64,000 nucleotides of DNA from Bacteroidales bacterium (GTDB taxonomy: Bacteria > Bacteroidota > Bacteroidia > Bacteroidales > UBA932), in contig JAFRSW010000022.1 in the NCBI GenBank assembly GCA_017427385.1, positions 62,001 through 126,000 of the forward strand, in the 5' to 3' direction. Positions 43,981 through 54,035 of the stretch are shown piece after piece. Both the position numbers and the translations under genes were made by a program. The notes beneath the pieces are model-generated. The model did not search any database. It saw only the letters and a program-made list of their open reading frames with translations, and had not been told where the DNA came from. Every line of letters begins with the position of its first letter. Positions within the stretch are counted from its first letter, which is position 1.

Positions 43981-45292
43981 AGCATACAGGAAAGTATATA
44001 CCAAGCTCGAAGCCATCACCAAGGCGACAGTCGCCCTGCGTGCTCCCGGCGTGAGCAACGACGAACTTGCCACCGTGGAAGGCCGTCTGGCCCAGGTTGT
44101 CAAGACGAGAGGAGACCTCGTCACCCTGCAGGTATTCGCAGGCACCGAGGGCATCCCCACCAACGCTGAAGTCGTATTCCACGGCGATCCCCCCACCCTG
44201 CACGTCAGCGAGCAGCTCTCCGGCCGCTTCTTCAACGCCTACGGAGTTCCTATCGACGGCGGTCCCGAAGTGGAGGGAGAAGAGCGCCAGGTGGGCGGCC
44301 CGTCCGTGAACCCCTACAAGCGCCGCCAGCCCTCTGAGCTGATTCCCACCGGCATCGCCGGCATCGACCTCAACAATACCCTGGTCTCCGGCCAGAAGAT
44401 ACCATTCTTCGCCGATCCCGACCAGCCCTACAACCAGGTGATGGCGGATGTGGCACTCCGTGCCGATGTAGACAAGATCATCCTGGGCGGCATGGGCCTC
44501 AGCAACGACGACTACCTCTTCTTCAAGCAGAGTTTCGAGGCAGCTGGTGCGCTGGACAAGATAGTATCCTTCGTAAACACGACCGAGGAGCCTCCCGTGG
44601 AGCGACTTCTCATCCCCGATATGGCTCTGGCCGCGGCAGAATACTTCGCTGTGGACAAGAACGAGAAGGTGCTGGTGCTGCTCACCGACATGACCCTTTA
44701 CGCGGATGCCCTGTGCATCGTTAGCAACCGCATGGACCAGATCCCTTCGAAGGATTCCATGCCGGGTTCGCTCTATTCCGACCTCGCGAAGATATACGAG
44801 AAAGCCGTGCAACTCCCTGACGGAGGGTCGATTACGATCATTGCCGTCACCACCCTGAACGACGGCGACATCACCCACGCCATCCCCGACAACACCGGCT
44901 ACATCACCGAAGGCCAGCTCTTCCTCCGTGCGGATTCCGATACGGGAAAGGTAATCGTGGACCCGTTCAGGTCCCTGAGCCGACTCAAGCAGCTGGTGCA
45001 GGGCAAGAAAACACGCGAGGACCATTCCCAGGTGATGAACGCGGGCGTGCGCCTCTATGCTGATGCGCAGAACGCAAAGACAAAGCTGGAGAACGGTTTC
45101 GACCTTTCCGACTACGACCTCCGCTGCCTCGATTATGCAAAGGACTACGCGGTGGAACTGCTCTCGATAGATGTCAACATCAAGATAGACGAGATGCTGG
45201 ACACGGCCTGGCGCCTGTTCGCAAAGCACTTCAAGCCGGAAGAGACCGGCATCAAGCAGGTGTTCATCGATAAATACGGCAAATGGCAATAA
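43970..45292 (+). CDS. atpB: V-type ATPase regulatory subunit B
   Basis: A 440-residue protein, homologous to subunit A but without a Walker A motif, as usual. Characteristic parts are LSGRFFNAYGVPIDGGP, a SGQKIPFFADPDQPYNQ region, LLTDMTLYADALCIVSNRMDQIPS and PGSLYSDLAKIYEKA. It forms the non-catalytic positions of the head. The ATG lies within the end of atpA. Confidence 0.95.
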   Translation: MATKAYRKVYTKLEAITKATVALRAPGVSNDELATVEGRLAQVVKTRGDLVTLQVFAGTEGIPTNAEVVFHGDPPTLHVSEQLSGRFFNAYGVPIDGGPEVEGEERQVGGPSVNPYKRRQPSELIPTGIAGIDLNNTLVSGQKIPFFADPDQPYNQVMADVALRADVDKIILGGMGLSNDDYLFFKQSFEAAGALDKIVSFVNTTEEPPVERLLIPDMALAAAEYFAVDKNEKVLVLLTDMTLYADALCIVSNRMDQIPSKDSMPGSLYSDLAKIYEKAVQLPDGGSITIIAVTTLNDGDITHAIPDNTGYITEGQLFLRADSDTGKVIVDPFRSLSRLKQLVQGKKTREDHSQVMNAGVRLYADAQNAKTKLENGFDLSDYDLRCLDYAKDYAVELLSIDVNIKIDEMLDTAWRLFAKHFKPEETGIKQVFIDKYGKWQ

Positions 45293-45897
45293 AGTTCCAA
45301 TATAACAAGACTTCGCTGACGAACCTCGGAAAACAGCTCAAGGTGCGCCAGAGGGCACTCCCTACATTAAAGAATAAGGAGTCCGCCCTGCGCCTCAGCG
45401 TGATCCAGGCCAAGAAGGACTCGGAGAGGCTGGCCGCCGAACTCGAAGCGGCCCTCCAGCGCTACGACTACCTTGCGGCCCTCTGGAACGAGTTCGAGCC
45501 CGGGCTCATCCGCATCACCGACATAGAATTGAAAGAGGTGAAGGTGGCGGGCGTCAAGTGCCCGCAGCTAGGCGAAATCTCCTACGAACTTGCCCCGTTC
45601 AACGCTTTTGTAAAGCCAGCCTGGTATGCCGACGGCGTGCGCATCCTGCAGGAACTCACCCGCCTCGGGCTCGAGAGCGAGGTGTTCGAACAGAAGCGCC
45701 GCATCCTGGATTTCCAGCGCAAGAAGACCACCCAGAAGGTGAACCTGTACGAAAAAGTGCAGATTCCCGGCTTCCAGGAGGCTATACTGAAGATTAAAAG
45801 GTATATGGAGGATGAGGAGAACCTGAGCAAGGCCGCATCCAAGATAGTAAAGACCCGCCACGCACTTGAAGAAGAAGAAGAGGAGGAAGCCCGATGA
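45283..45897 (+). CDS. atpD: V-type ATPase subunit D
   Basis: A 204-residue protein, mostly two long helices, with the N-terminal LTNLGKQLKVRQRALPTLKNKESALRL and a C-terminal QKVNLYEKVQIPGFQEAI segment, both typical of the central shaft subunit D. It ends in an acidic Glu run. It overlaps atpB by 10 bp and subunit I by 4 bp. Confidence 0.92.
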   Translation: MAIKFQYNKTSLTNLGKQLKVRQRALPTLKNKESALRLSVIQAKKDSERLAAELEAALQRYDYLAALWNEFEPGLIRITDIELKEVKVAGVKCPQLGEISYELAPFNAFVKPAWYADGVRILQELTRLGLESEVFEQKRRILDFQRKKTTQKVNLYEKVQIPGFQEAILKIKRYMEDEENLSKAASKIVKTRHALEEEEEEEAR

Positions 45898-47606
45898 TAG
45901 AGAAAATGACCAAATACTCCTTCGTGCTGCTGGATGCCGGAAAGGAAGGTTTCCTCTCCCGCCTCCAGGAGTTGGGCCTAGTGGACATCACCCGCTCGGA
46001 CAAGCCGGTGGATGAGCGCACGGCCGCCCTGCTGGACGGTATCGAGGCCCGCAAGAAGCGCATCTCCGAGATAGAGAAAGGCAGCGACGCCACCCTGCAT
46101 GGCCTGAAAGAGCGTCTCACCGCCCTCGAGAAGGAAGCGGCCGACCTGAAGGCCTGGGGCAGCTGGGACCGCGCCGCACTGGCCGAAACCGGCGTCAAGC
46201 TCCACTTCTACAGCGTCCCCTCCAAGAAATACGATGCGGCCTGGGAGGCATCCTACGCCACATTCAAGGTAGATGACAACGGCAAAACCTGCCGCTTCGT
46301 GATAGCGGGCGACAACGCCGGATTCCCCCTCAAGGAGCTCCCGGAGCCCGTCCGGAACTATTCCGATGCCGAGGCCGACGTGAAGGCCGCTTCCGACGAG
46401 ATGAAGGCATACGCAGCAGGGCTCGAGGCCGCCAAGGCCGACATCCCCGCCCTCAAGAAAGACCTTGAAGTGCAGCAGGAAGACTTCTCCCGCGCCCTCG
46501 CATCCGCCGCCGCCGAAGGTGCGGCAGAAAACCTTCTCGCAGTGTTCGAGGGCTTCTCCCCCGTGGAGAACGACGCCGAGCTCGAGAAGCAGTTCGATGC
46601 CATGGACATAGTCTGGTTCAAGGACAAAGCCGTGCTTGAGGACAACCCGCCCATCTCCTTCAGGAACAACAAGTTCGTGAAGATGTTCGAGCTTCTCACC
46701 GACATGTACGGCCGCCCGGCCTACGACGGTTTCGACCCCACTCCCTTCATCGCCGTGTTCTTCATGCTCTTCTTCGCATTCTGCATGGGAGACGCCGGCT
46801 ACGGGCTGCTGCTGGTCGCCCTCGGGCTTGGCCTCAAGAAAACTCTCGGGGACATCTCTCCGCTGGTAGTCACCCTCGGCGTGGCCACCACGGTGATAGG
46901 CTTCCTCTTCCATACCTTCTTCAGCATCGACATTGCCCAGTGGCAGATGTTCGAGCCCATCAAGGGCATCTTCCTGCCCTCCAAGATTATGGGATACGAC
47001 GGCACCATGGTGCTCTCGCTGATAGTCGGTATAGTGCACATATGCATTGCCTTGGTGGTCAAGACCTGCGTCACCACCAAGCAGAAGGGCTTCCTTGGCA
47101 GCCTGGGCACATGGGGATGGACGCTGCTGATTGTCGGCGGCGTCATCGTGGGAGCCTTCGCCCTGCTTGGAGTAATCGACAAGAATGCCACCAAGATTAT
47201 AATAATTGTGCTGGGCATCGTTTCCGCCCTGGGCATCTTCTTCCTGAACGACATCCACCGCAATCCTCTATTGAATATAGGAAGCGGGCTTTGGGATACT
47301 TACAATGCGGTTACTGGCCTGCTCGGCGACGTGCTCAGCTACCTGCGCCTCTACGCCCTGGGCCTTGCCGGCATGATGCTCGGCAGCTCGTTCAACAGCA
47401 TAGGCCTGTCGGTCCTTGGGGACGGCTCGAACCCGGGCATGTGGGTATTCTTCCTATTGATTGTAATAATAGGCCACACGCTGAACATTGCCATGGCCGC
47501 ACTTGGAGCTTTCGTGCATCCTCTTAGGCTCAACTTCCTGGAGTTCTTCAAGAATTCCGGCTACGAGGCCGCAGGACGCAATTTCGATCCTTTGAAAAAA
47601 CAATAA
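45894..47606 (+). CDS. atpI: V-type ATPase subunit I (a-subunit)
   Basis: A 570-residue protein. A cytoplasmic coiled N-terminal half is followed by about seven membrane helices from residue ~285. The ion-path Arg is Arg485 in DVLSYLRLYALGLAG, equivalent to the essential Arg of yeast Vph1. This is the stator channel subunit facing the K ring. It is shorter than many bacterial I subunits (about 600-660). Confidence 0.93.
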   Translation: MIEKMTKYSFVLLDAGKEGFLSRLQELGLVDITRSDKPVDERTAALLDGIEARKKRISEIEKGSDATLHGLKERLTALEKEAADLKAWGSWDRAALAETGVKLHFYSVPSKKYDAAWEASYATFKVDDNGKTCRFVIAGDNAGFPLKELPEPVRNYSDAEADVKAASDEMKAYAAGLEAAKADIPALKKDLEVQQEDFSRALASAAAEGAAENLLAVFEGFSPVENDAELEKQFDAMDIVWFKDKAVLEDNPPISFRNNKFVKMFELLTDMYGRPAYDGFDPTPFIAVFFMLFFAFCMGDAGYGLLLVALGLGLKKTLGDISPLVVTLGVATTVIGFLFHTFFSIDIAQWQMFEPIKGIFLPSKIMGYDGTMVLSLIVGIVHICIALVVKTCVTTKQKGFLGSLGTWGWTLLIVGGVIVGAFALLGVIDKNATKIIIIVLGIVSALGIFFLNDIHRNPLLNIGSGLWDTYNAVTGLLGDVLSYLRLYALGLAGMMLGSSFNSIGLSVLGDGSNPGMWVFFLLIVIIGHTLNIAMAALGAFVHPLRLNFLEFFKNSGYEAAGRNFDPLKKQ

Positions 47607-47621
47607 CAATATAAATATTAA

Positions 47622-48041
<420 letters not shown>

Positions 48042-48045
48042 GGAT

Positions 48046-49467
48046 ATGAAACGCAGGGACTTTCTAAAGACCGCAGGCGTCCTGGCAGCAGGATCCGCCC
48101 TGTCCTCCCCTCTGGCATCTGCCAGTCCCATCGCATCCTCTGCATCCGCACCGGTAGAGGGAGACCTCAACGACCTGAAGATCTTCAGGTCTATCGAAGC
48201 ACAGGTAGACAAGCCCGTCACCGTCATCGTGATCGGTGCAGGCAACCGTGGAAGGACTTACTCAGGCTATGCCGAACTCTATCCCAAAACCATGAAGGTT
48301 GTGGGCGTGTCCGACATACTGGACCATCGCCTCAAGTACCTGGCCGACAAGCACAACGTGGCTCCCGAAATGCGTTTCGGGCACTACCGCGAGGTGTTCG
48401 CTTCGCGCAAGAAACTCGCCGATGCTGTGCTCATCTGCACTCCGGACGACAGGCACTTCGAGCCATGCATGATGGCTCTCGAGCTGGGTTATGACGTGCT
48501 TCTCGAGAAGCCCATGGCCCAGACCGAAAAGGAGTGCCGCGCAATCCTTGCCCAGTCGAAGAAATACAACCGCATAGTCGGCATATGCCACGTGCTCCGC
48601 TACGCTCCTTATTTCATGGCGCTGCGTCACGTGCTCCGCAGCGGAGCCATAGGCGAGATCGTGAGCTTCCAGCACATGGAGCCCATCCAGTACGCCCACA
48701 TGGCGCATTCATACGTGCGCGGCAACTGGCGCAATTCCAAGGAGACTACTCCTATCATCCTCGCCAAGTCCTGCCACGACCTCGACATCCTGCGCTGGAT
48801 GCTGGACAAGCCTTGCAAGACAATTGTCGCAGACGCAAGCCTGCATCTCTTCAAGGCGGAGAATGCACCGGAGGGCGCTCCTTCCCATTGCACCGACGGC
48901 TGCCCTCACGAAGCCACCTGCCCTTATTCTGCAATTGACATCTACTGCAGGCGCAAGGCTCACCTGGGCGTATTCGACCTCCACGGCAACAGGGATCCGG
49001 AAGTGATACTCCAGCGCCTCAAGGACCCCGCATACAGCAGCTACGGACGCTGTGTCTATCATTGCGACAATGACCAGCCGGACCACTATGTGGCCGAAAT
49101 GGTGTTCGAGGGCAATGAGACCGCCACCTTCTCGATGGAAGCATTCTCCCCTTACGGAGGCCGCAGGACCCGCATTATGGGCACCACCGGCTACATCGAG
49201 GGAGACGGCGGCACTTTCACCGTCTACGATTTCCGTAGCGGAAAGAAGAACGTTTGGAACAGGAAAGTGTCCGAGATTCCCGAATACAAGGGCTCCGGCC
49301 ATGGCGGAGGCGACCTCGGACTTGTCCGCGACTTCCTCGAAGCCGTCGGGCATCAGGATCCGACTCGACTCACCAGCACCATTGAAGCTTCTATAGAAAG
49401 CCACGTAATGGGCTTTGCAGCCGAACGCAGCCGCAAATCCGGCAAGAAGGAAAAGGTGAAAGTTTAG
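48046..49467 (+). CDS. Tat-exported Gfo/Idh/MocA family oxidoreductase
   Basis: A 473-residue protein. The twin-arginine signal is MKRRDFLKTAGVLAAGSAL. The Rossmann part has VIVIGAGNRGRTYSGY and LLEKPMAQT, then the family HVLRYAPYF and KSCHDLDILRWM. A cysteine-rich insert, CTDGCPHEATCPYSAIDIYC, may bind a metal. The family includes sugar dehydrogenases and NAD-using glycosidases such as GH109; the exact reaction is unknown. It starts 4 bp after atpK with no visible promoter, so it may be read with the V-ATPase genes. Confidence 0.83.
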   Translation: MKRRDFLKTAGVLAAGSALSSPLASASPIASSASAPVEGDLNDLKIFRSIEAQVDKPVTVIVIGAGNRGRTYSGYAELYPKTMKVVGVSDILDHRLKYLADKHNVAPEMRFGHYREVFASRKKLADAVLICTPDDRHFEPCMMALELGYDVLLEKPMAQTEKECRAILAQSKKYNRIVGICHVLRYAPYFMALRHVLRSGAIGEIVSFQHMEPIQYAHMAHSYVRGNWRNSKETTPIILAKSCHDLDILRWMLDKPCKTIVADASLHLFKAENAPEGAPSHCTDGCPHEATCPYSAIDIYCRRKAHLGVFDLHGNRDPEVILQRLKDPAYSSYGRCVYHCDNDQPDHYVAEMVFEGNETATFSMEAFSPYGGRRTRIMGTTGYIEGDGGTFTVYDFRSGKKNVWNRKVSEIPEYKGSGHGGGDLGLVRDFLEAVGHQDPTRLTSTIEASIESHVMGFAAERSRKSGKKEKVKV

Positions 49468-50834
49468 CGCCTGTAGATATACAGGATCTGTCCTATACGG
49501 AGTTTGTCACTGCGCAGATGGTTCCATTTTTTTAGTTGGGCCACTGTGCAGTGATTCTTTTGTGCGATTTTGCCGAGGTAGTCTCCGCTCTTGACCTTGT
49601 AGGTGATGCGAGTCTCTCCCCCGCTCTCCTCTATGTTCTTGAGCACCTGGGCGTTAAGGAGTTCGCCCGCACGATGCAGGTAGAGTGAATCCTGGTCCGC
49701 GGCGAGGAAGGGCCCCGTCCATGCATAAGGGAGATTCAGGATGCAGGTGCCGCTGTTGCCGGGGATTATGTCGTGGGTGTACTGCGGGTTCAGGAGTTTC
49801 ACTGTCTCGAGCGGAACGCCCACTACCTCGTTTATCTGCTTGAAATGCAGGTTGCGGCGTATCTCGAAAGTATCCACCGCCGCCGGCATACCCACGTCGG
49901 CGGGCTGGAGGCCATATTCCTTTGCATAATGGAAGGCATACATCGCTCCGATGAACGCGGGTACATAGCCGCGGGTTTCACGCGGGAGATAGGGGTAGAT
50001 GCTCCAGAAGTCCATCTTGCCGTCCGCACGCTTGATTGCCTTCACAACGTTGCCGGATCCACAGTTGTAGGAGCAGATGGCCAGGTTCCAGTCCCCGAAC
50101 ACGCTATAGGCATCCCGGAGGTACCTTGCGGCCGCGTCGGCCGACTTTTCCACGTCCAGGCGCTCGTCCATGAAGGAATTGATCTTCAGTCCGTAAAGCT
50201 TGCCCGTGCGGTACATGAACTGCCAGATTCCCATGGCCCCGGCGCGGGATTCGGCAACGGGATTCAGGTTGGACTCTATTATGGACATGTACTTGAGCTC
50301 CAGCGGAAGGCCGTATTTTGCAAGTTTCTCTTCGAAGATGGGGAAATAATACAGGCTCCTGCCCATCATGGCCTGCATGTGGCGCGGCATCTTCTCGGAA
50401 TAGAGGATCATATAGTTCTTCACCGTCTCGTTGAAGGGGATGGTGATGTAGGCGTTCATGGCCTGCAGGCGGCGCATCAGCTCCTCGTCCGAAACTTTGG
50501 ACGTGAAGTGCACGGCATCCATGTCGTATTCCGACGCCTCCTGGAAGTCGGCGTTAAGGCGTTGTTTGTACCATAAATCTATCAGGCTGTCCGATAGCTC
50601 CGGAGATTCCTTCGCTGCGCTCGGAATGACAGATGATGCGCCCGGAATGGCAGCGGGGTCAGTGTCCGTTGCAGAATCATCCATATAGACGGCCTGGAGG
50701 CTGTCCAAACGGGCCTGCAGGGCCGCCAGCTCGCGTTTGAGCGCCTCGTTCTCCGCCTTCAGGGCCTTCTTGTTCTGGCCGGTGGCGGGCACGATGGCAG
50801 CAAGCAGGAGTATGGCCGTCAGGAGTCTCTTCAT
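49464..50834 (-). CDS. MltD-like lytic transglycosylase with LysM domain
   Basis: The protein has 456 residues. A signal peptide is followed by a coiled segment (KALKAENEALKRELAALQ) and a low-complexity linker. The SLT domain has catalytic Glu187 in SIIESNLNPVAESRAGAMGIWQFM and the typical YNCGSGNV. A LysM repeat is at the end (YKVKSGDYLGKIAQKNHCTVAQLKKWN). It cuts peptidoglycan in the periplasm. The linker at residues about 60-80 is encoded by what looks like an interspersed repeat (see 50601-50655). It is last in the obgE-parAB operon. Confidence 0.9.
   Translation of the reverse strand: MKRLLTAILLLAAIVPATGQNKKALKAENEALKRELAALQARLDSLQAVYMDDSATDTDPAAIPGASSVIPSAAKESPELSDSLIDLWYKQRLNADFQEASEYDMDAVHFTSKVSDEELMRRLQAMNAYITIPFNETVKNYMILYSEKMPRHMQAMMGRSLYYFPIFEEKLAKYGLPLELKYMSIIESNLNPVAESRAGAMGIWQFMYRTGKLYGLKINSFMDERLDVEKSADAAARYLRDAYSVFGDWNLAICSYNCGSGNVVKAIKRADGKMDFWSIYPYLPRETRGYVPAFIGAMYAFHYAKEYGLQPADVGMPAAVDTFEIRRNLHFKQINEVVGVPLETVKLLNPQYTHDIIPGNSGTCILNLPYAWTGPFLAADQDSLYLHRAGELLNAQVLKNIEESGGETRITYKVKSGDYLGKIAQKNHCTVAQLKKWNHLRSDKLRIGQILYIYRR
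50601..50655. repeat. Interspersed repeat-like sequence within the transglycosylase gene
   Basis: On the minus strand it reads TGTCATTCCGAGCGCAGCGA followed by AGGAATCTCCG, preceded by a degenerate copy beginning GCCATTCCGGGCGC. ATTCC/GGAAT arms make a hairpin. This is the form of a short palindromic element seen in many bacterial genomes, here read in frame as the VIPSAAKESPE part of the linker. Confidence 0.5.
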
Positions 50835-50835
50835 A

Positions 50836-51714
50836 TCAGAAAGTGAAGCCGAGTCTCAGGCCCAGTGCGGCGCTGCCTCCACCAAGAGCATAACAGTTGT
50901 CCGTAGGAATCAGCACGGGATCTATCGACAGCGCCAGGTCATCCTCCATGTTGAAATCGTGCATGTAGGCGAACACGTTGGCATCTATCACCTGCAGCAG
51001 ATAGAACCCGGCTATGGCCAGCACGGAATAGTCCCTGTAGCGGCGGTAAACATTTCTGTAGTAGAGCGCAGTCTCTCCAGAAATAGGACCGGTATAGGGC
51101 GTTTCCTGATCCATCGCTTCGTTGTATATGCGGCGGAAGCGCTGGTAGTTGGTGCGGTTAAGGAAGTAGAAATGTATGGAGCCCAGCAGGCCGCCCCAGT
51201 AGATGGGGAGCTTCCATGTCTCTCCATTGTAAATCTGGCCCAGACCAGGAACCAATAAGGAATAGAGTGTGGCCTTTCCAGCACTGGGGAAATCCGCATC
51301 GTAACAGATGACTTCGTCCAGCCCCATGGCCCAGTATGTGAGCCCGGCGCCCGCGAAACACAGTTTGGACGCCTTGCTGTTTCCCTGATTCTTGAAATAG
51401 AAGCCACCGGCCACGCCACCGATGAGGCCTGCATAGACTATGGGCAGCTTCCAGTAATCCCGGTTGTACATCTGGCCGGTTCCGGGCATGATAGCGGAGC
51501 CGAAGGCCATGGTTCCGGGCTTCAGGGGGTTCTTGTGGGCTATTCCGCCGAAGAACTCCTTGAAGGAGAACATCGTGTCGGTGCTGTCCTTGGGGGAATC
51601 GGGGTCGTCGTTGTAGCTCTGGCTGAACGCCTCTTCCTTGAACTGCGCATGCGCCGGGATGCCGATGGCGGCGGCCACCAGCAGCAGGGCGAATATGCAC
51701 AGTAAACGTTTCAT
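50836..51714 (-). CDS. DUF5683 membrane-associated protein
   Basis: A 292-residue protein with a signal peptide. The DUF5683 core has two similar halves, each with a PGTGQMYNRDYWKLPIVYAG-type motif (also PGLGQIYNGETWKLPIYWGG), with hydrophobic hairpins between. The end looks like a beta strand for the outer membrane (AALGLRLGFTF). Its role is unknown. It lies between parB and the transglycosylase gene, a conserved order in Bacteroidales, which suggests a link to envelope and chromosome processes. Confidence 0.82.
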   Translation of the reverse strand: MKRLLCIFALLLVAAAIGIPAHAQFKEEAFSQSYNDDPDSPKDSTDTMFSFKEFFGGIAHKNPLKPGTMAFGSAIMPGTGQMYNRDYWKLPIVYAGLIGGVAGGFYFKNQGNSKASKLCFAGAGLTYWAMGLDEVICYDADFPSAGKATLYSLLVPGLGQIYNGETWKLPIYWGGLLGSIHFYFLNRTNYQRFRRIYNEAMDQETPYTGPISGETALYYRNVYRRYRDYSVLAIAGFYLLQVIDANVFAYMHDFNMEDDLALSIDPVLIPTDNCYALGGGSAALGLRLGFTF

Positions 51715-52649
51715 CAGATATCCGCCTTCTCGAGTGCCTCCAGGAAACGCTGCACCTCCTCGTCGGAAGCGAACTTGACTGTCATCGTTCCCTTGCCGGA
51801 AGCGCTGCGGCGGACGGAAATGTCGTTGGAGAAATATTTTCCTATATGCGAGAGCATGCGCGTGTACTCGGCCGGGAGTTCCGACTGAACGGGAGCCTTC
51901 TTTCCGGCGGAAGGATTCTTCAGGTACTTGCGCACCAGCTCCTCAAGTTCGCGCACACTGAAGCCCTCCTTGATGACCAGGTCGCAGAATTTCTCCTGCG
52001 AAGCGGCATCCGGCAGGCCCAGGAGCACTTTCGCGTGGCCCACGCTAAGCAGATTGACCTTGAGATCGTGCTGGATCTTGACGGGGAGCTTGAGCAGGCG
52101 CAGGGTGTTGGCCACGCTGGCACGCTTCTTCCCCACCCTGTCCGCCATCGCCTCCTGGGTGAGGCTGCATTCGTCTATCAGGCGCTGGAAGCTGAGTGCG
52201 GTCTCGATAGGGTCCAGGTTCTCGCGCTGGATATTCTCCACGAGGGCCATCTCCAGCATGCCCTGGTCGTCGGCTTCGCGCACGTAGGCGGGTATCATCG
52301 ACATCCCGGCCATCCTGCAGGCCTTGAAGCGGCGTTCACCGCTTATTATCTGGTAGCGGCCGTCGGAGACCTTGCGGACGGTGATGGGCTGGATCAGCCC
52401 CAGGGTGCGGATGGATGCGGCGAGTTCCTCGAGGGCCTCCTGGTCGAAGGCCATGCGGGGCTGGAAGGGGTTGGCCTCCACCTTCTCCATGGGGATGCGG
52501 AGCACATCGGAGGCATCCTGCTTGGGGCGCGCACCGGCAATCTCCTTATTCACATAGCCGACCGGCTTGCGGAACTGGTCTACATTCACATCTTCTCCCA
52601 GCAGGGCACTCAGGCCCTTGCCGAGTCCGCGGGGTTCTCTATTGGCCAT
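51714..52649 (-). CDS. parB: Chromosome partitioning protein ParB
   Basis: A 311-residue protein from the ATG at 52649 (MANREPRGLGKGLSALLGE). The N-terminal ParB/Srx domain carries ENPFQPR-like VEANPFQPRM and the CTP-site motif IISGERRFKACRMAG. The central helix-turn-helix is SLTQEAMADRVGKKRASVANTLRLLKLP, and the C-terminal part is a dimerisation domain. It loads on parS sites and works with ParA. It overlaps parA by 11 bp. No parS-like 16-mer was recognised in the window. Confidence 0.94.
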   Translation of the reverse strand: MANREPRGLGKGLSALLGEDVNVDQFRKPVGYVNKEIAGARPKQDASDVLRIPMEKVEANPFQPRMAFDQEALEELAASIRTLGLIQPITVRKVSDGRYQIISGERRFKACRMAGMSMIPAYVREADDQGMLEMALVENIQRENLDPIETALSFQRLIDECSLTQEAMADRVGKKRASVANTLRLLKLPVKIQHDLKVNLLSVGHAKVLLGLPDAASQEKFCDLVIKEGFSVRELEELVRKYLKNPSAGKKAPVQSELPAEYTRMLSHIGKYFSNDISVRRSASGKGTMTVKFASDEEVQRFLEALEKADI

Positions 52650-53424
52650 TTCGTTTCTCTCCATTTCTTTCGAGCACCTCGGCGGCCAGGCTCATGTAGT
52701 TGTTGGCGCCGTTGCTCATAATATCGTAAAGGATGATGGGTTTGCCGTGGCTGGGGGCCTCGCTGAGGCGGATGTTGCGCTGGATGATGGTGCGGAAGAC
52801 CATCTCCTTGAAATGATCGCGAAGCTCGGCCACCACCTGGGTGTGCACCTTGGTGCGGCCGTCGAACATGGTCACAAGGAACCCTTCGATGGTGAGGTTA
52901 GGGTTCACCTCTCCCTGCACCAGGCGTATGGTCTGCAGCAGCTTGCCGAGGCCTTCGAGGGCGAAGAACTCGGGCTGCACGGGGATTATGACAGAATCGG
53001 CGGCGGTGAGGCAGTTGACGGTGATGAGTCCGAGCGAGGGGGAACAATCTATGACGATGTAGTCGTAGCGGTCCCGGATGGGCTCCAGCACCTTCTTGAG
53101 CACGGATTCACGCTGGGGCATGTCCAGCATCTCAATCTCCGCACCCACCAGATTGATGTGGGAAGGAATCAGGTGCAGGCCAGCCATTTCGGTCTGGATG
53201 AGGGCGTCCTCGATGCCGATCTCGCCTATCATCACCTCGTAGAGGGTGCGCTTCTGGCCATCGTCCGGCGAGAAATTGAGGCCGGATGTGGAGTTGGCCT
53301 GAGGATCCGCGTCGATGATGAGCACCTTCTTCTCGAGCACTGCGAGAGAAGCCGAAAGGTTGATGGCGGTGGTGGTTTTGCCCACTCCGCCCTTCTGGTT
53401 AGCTATGGCGATTATCTTTCCCAT
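52639..53424 (-). CDS. parA: Chromosome partitioning ATPase ParA
   Basis: A 261-residue protein from the ATG at 53424. The deviant Walker A is NQKGGVGKTTTAINL, Walker A' is IDADPQANSTSGL, and Walker B is YIVIDCSPSLG. It is the chromosomal Soj type with no N-terminal HTH. It drives origin segregation with ParB. It begins 15 bp after the PAP2 gene. Confidence 0.95.
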   Translation of the reverse strand: MGKIIAIANQKGGVGKTTTAINLSASLAVLEKKVLIIDADPQANSTSGLNFSPDDGQKRTLYEVMIGEIGIEDALIQTEMAGLHLIPSHINLVGAEIEMLDMPQRESVLKKVLEPIRDRYDYIVIDCSPSLGLITVNCLTAADSVIIPVQPEFFALEGLGKLLQTIRLVQGEVNPNLTIEGFLVTMFDGRTKVHTQVVAELRDHFKEMVFRTIIQRNIRLSEAPSHGKPIILYDIMSNGANNYMSLAAEVLERNGEKRNGQ

Positions 53425-53438
53425 ACCGTATAATTCTG

Positions 53439-54035
53439 TCAATCTACAAATTTAACAAAAAATTTGTTTACGGCCCAATCGACTATGCCGGATATTACCC
53501 TTGCAATTATTATTCCCGCCAGGGCGCCCACCAGGATGTCGCCCAGGAAGTGCTTCCCAACGTAGACGCGGCTGATGCTTACAGCTGCCACCCAGAACAC
53601 CAGAAGCCCAGCCAGGAGCCTTTCCCTGCGGCCATCGCCCCATTTCCGGAGCAGATACAGCACGCTGGTGGCGATTGCCGAGCAGGTGGCCGCGTGGGCG
53701 GAGAAGAAGCCGTAGCGGCCGCCTCTCCTTTCCAGGATCTGCAGGCCGTTATCGGTCATGTAGTCGTCCCAGCAGGGGCGGAAGCGCTGGAAGGCGTTCT
53801 TCACCAGGTTCGCAATCTGGTCGGTGGCCCCGACCGCCAGCGCCACGGTTACGAGAATCAGAAGCGTTTTCTTCCATCCCAGCCTGCGCCAGAGGTACCA
53901 TATCAGAAGAAGATAGATGGGAACCATGACCACACGGTTGCTCAGCACGGGCATCACCGCATCGGTGAAAGCCCCGCTGAAACCGTTGATTGCCAGGGTG
54001 GCATCGCGGTCGAGCATTTCCAGCCAGCCCGTCAT
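53439..54035 (-). CDS. PAP2-family membrane phosphatase
   Basis: A 198-residue protein from the ATG at 54035, which gives an ATGA overlap with obgE. The three phosphatase motifs are [21 protein letters not shown] (SAHA rather than the common SGH) and [12 protein letters not shown], set among about five membrane helices. Likely substrates are lipid phosphates such as undecaprenyl pyrophosphate or lipid A phosphates. The active site faces the periplasm. Confidence 0.85.
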   Translation of the reverse strand: MTGWLEMLDRDATLAINGFSGAFTDAVMPVLSNRVVMVPIYLLLIWYLWRRLGWKKTLLILVTVALAVGATDQIANLVKNAFQRFRPCWDDYMTDNGLQILERRGGRYGFFSAHAATCSAIATSVLYLLRKWGDGRRERLLAGLLVFWVAAVSISRVYVGKHFLGDILVGALAGIIIARVISGIVDWAVNKFFVKFVD

